A stretch of DNA of 64,000 nt, from the NCBI RefSeq assembly GCF_024169245.1, contig NZ_JALJWP010000001.1, forward strand, positions 3,659,501 to 3,723,500. The letters run 5' to 3'. The translations under genes were made by a program, and so were the position numbers. Shown in pieces: positions 62,548-64,000 of the stretch (position 1 is the stretch's first letter; every line of letters begins with the position of its first letter). The notes under the pieces were generated by a model. The model was not told the DNA's origin, did not search any database, and saw nothing but the letters and a program-made list of their open reading frames with translations. The DNA is from Pseudomonas koreensis (GTDB taxonomy: Bacteria > Pseudomonadota > Gammaproteobacteria > Pseudomonadales > Pseudomonadaceae).

Positions 62548-63474
62548 TCAGATGCCCCACGCGAACGGATCGCTGTCGTCGATCAGCAGGGTGCTGTCGG
62601 CGGTCATGTAGGCGCGGCCGGTAATGAACGGGCGAATGCGCTCGCCCTCCCATTCGAAACGGCCTTCGAACTGGCTGCCGGTGATGCTCGCCTGGATCCA
62701 CGGTGCGCCCGGTTGCAGCTTGTCGTCGGCTGCCAGGCAGGCAAGTTTGGCGCTGGTGCCGGTGCCGCAGGGCGATCGGTCGTAAGCTTTGCCGGGGCAC
62801 ATGACGAAGTTGCGGCTGTCGGCCTGATCATCAGCGGCGAACAGTTCGATGTGGTCGATGACCGCACCGTCTTCGCCAAAGATGCCCTGATCTTCCAGCG
62901 CTTTGAGCATCGCCCAGGTGTAAGCGGTCAGGTGTTCGACGTTGTCCATGGTCAGTGTCTGGCCATGCTGGGAGACGAGGAAAAACCAGTTGCCGCCATA
63001 GGCGATATCACCGACCACGCGACCAAAACCGGGCACGTCCACCGGTACCTGTTTGCGATAACGGTAAGCGGGCACGTTGCCGAGGGTGACCGAGCCATCG
63101 TCGTGCAGCGTTGCGCTGACTTGCCCCACCGGCGTATCGATCTTGTGCACGCCCGGCCCGATTTTCCCCAGATGCTGCAACGAATTGATCAGGCCAATGG
63201 TGCCGTGGCCGCACATGCCCAGATATCCGGCATTGTTGAAGAAGATCACCCCGCAGGTGGCATCAGGCGAAACCGGCGGGCAATACAGCGCGCCGACCAG
63301 CACATCGTTGCCGCGCGGTTCGAGCAGACAGGCGCGGCGCCACTGATCGTGGTGGGTGCGCAGGGCGTCGCGTTTCTCGGCCATGCTGTTGCCGGGCAGC
63401 TCGGGGAAGCCGCTCATGACCAGGCGCGTCGGTTCGCCGCCGGTGTGGGAATCAATGACGTGTACTCGTTTCAT
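62548..63474 (-). CDS. lhpA: 4-hydroxyproline 2-epimerase
   Basis: This 308-residue proline-racemase-family enzyme has the two catalytic cysteines of the epimerases, Cys88 (MCGHGTIG) and Cys236 ([10 protein letters not shown]). The Cys/Cys pair points to 4-hydroxyproline 2-epimerase (trans-4-L to cis-4-D) and not to the trans-3-hydroxyproline dehydratase, which has Thr at the second place. ATG 63474 gives the usual length. It is the first catabolic step of this operon, 22 bp downstream of the permease gene. Confidence 0.92.
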   Translation of the reverse strand: MKRVHVIDSHTGGEPTRLVMSGFPELPGNSMAEKRDALRTHHDQWRRACLLEPRGNDVLVGALYCPPVSPDATCGVIFFNNAGYLGMCGHGTIGLINSLQHLGKIGPGVHKIDTPVGQVSATLHDDGSVTLGNVPAYRYRKQVPVDVPGFGRVVGDIAYGGNWFFLVSQHGQTLTMDNVEHLTAYTWAMLKALEDQGIFGEDGAVIDHIELFAADDQADSRNFVMCPGKAYDRSPCGTGTSAKLACLAADDKLQPGAPWIQASITGSQFEGRFEWEGERIRPFITGRAYMTADSTLLIDDSDPFAWGI

Positions 63475-63496
63475 GAAGAGATCCCGTTGGATGATT

Positions 63497-64000
63497 TCAG
63501 TAGGCGCCGGCAGGGCGGGCATTGACGGTGGGCGAGGGCGCAGGGCTTTCGCTTTCCTCGTCCTCGTCGTCCAGGCGCAGCAGATGCGCAGGCACACCGG
63601 TCGCCGCGCCCCAGTAGTAAATGCCGGTGGCGCAAGCGGCGACGACAATCGTGTCGAACGGATGGGCGAGGATGCCCAGGCCGCCGAAGGTGCCGAGTTT
63701 CGATAGCACGATGGTTATCGCGTAAAACGCGATCAGCCACGCCGAAGAACGCACCTGACGCGCCAGACTCAGGTGCGCCGTCGGCACGAAACGGCCGCAG
63801 AGCAGGTAGATGACAAACATCAGGATTTGCAGGCCCAGCAGCCACGACACGGTGTTCCAGCCTGACCAGTAGACGATCAGCGCGGCGATGATGAACGACA
63901 CCGGCCCGAGCAGGCCCATGCTCTTGACCCGGAACGGGCGCGGCATGTCCGGCGCATTGCGGCGCAGCGCAGCAACCGACACGGGCGCCACCGCATAGCT
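63497..64000 (-). CDS. APC-family amino-acid permease, partial (N-terminal part beyond the right edge)
   Basis: This is the C-terminal 167 residues of an amino-acid permease, open at the window edge. At least three membrane spans are visible ([49 protein letters not shown]), with a possible fourth near [15 protein letters not shown], followed by an acidic cytoplasmic tail ([12 protein letters not shown]). It is the first visible gene of the hydroxyproline operon and probably imports hydroxyproline or proline, by context only. Confidence 0.8.
   Translation of the reverse strand, partial: SYAVAPVSVAALRRNAPDMPRPFRVKSMGLLGPVSFIIAALIVYWSGWNTVSWLLGLQILMFVIYLLCGRFVPTAHLSLARQVRSSAWLIAFYAITIVLSKLGTFGGLGILAHPFDTIVVAACATGIYYWGAATGVPAHLLRLDDEDEESESPAPSPTVNARPAGAY

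Overview
The window looks like chromosomal DNA of a fluorescent Pseudomonas (P. fluorescens group). The grounds are high GC, the recognisable families, an operon resembling P. fluorescens arthrofactin-type lipopeptide synthesis, a galactose dehydrogenase of the P. fluorescens type, and REP doublets with the GAGCCTGCTCGCGA core found in that group. No tRNA, rRNA, CRISPR array, transposase or integrase was found.

Positions 1-43.4 kb hold a complete cyclic-lipopeptide locus. It runs: outer-membrane efflux lipoprotein (minus strand, cut by the left edge); LuxR regulator; three NRPS genes with 2, 4 and 5 modules (11 in total), ending in tandem thioesterases; MacA-like and MacB-like exporter genes; and a second LuxR regulator on the minus strand. 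The adenylation pocket residues I read give Leu-Glu(or Asp)-Thr-Leu-Leu-Ser-Leu-Gln-Leu-Ile(or Val)-Glu(or Gln). The order of dual E/C and LCL condensation domains gives D residues at 1-6 and 8, and L at 7, 9, 10 and 11. This is the layout of the 11-residue amphisin/tensin/arthrofactin family, with a starter C domain for a 3-hydroxy fatty acid. The second luxR carries a full match to the RsmA/RsmE binding consensus over its ribosome binding site, which suggests Gac/Rsm control.

Positions 43.6-47.3 kb hold a galactose 1-dehydrogenase gene and two near-identical copies of a ycaC-like hydrolase cassette (promoter, gene, terminator). Between the two copies sits a Fic toxin gene with a small overlapping upstream gene, probably its antitoxin. 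A third ycaC cassette lies about 8 kb further on (55.0-55.8 kb), with a REP doublet close on each side.

Positions 47.4-58.6 kb are a mosaic of small units: an XRE/cupin regulator divergent from a B3/B4-domain protein; three short-chain dehydrogenases, each next to an AraC or LysR regulator; a TrmK-like tRNA methyltransferase; a zinc alcohol dehydrogenase; two small acidic proteins; and a DUF2945 protein.

Positions 58.6-64.0 kb are a minus-strand operon for trans-4-hydroxy-L-proline catabolism: permease (cut by the right edge), 4-hydroxyproline epimerase, pyrroline-4-hydroxy-2-carboxylate deaminase, 2-oxoglutarate-semialdehyde dehydrogenase and an FAD-dependent D-amino-acid (D-hydroxyproline) dehydrogenase.
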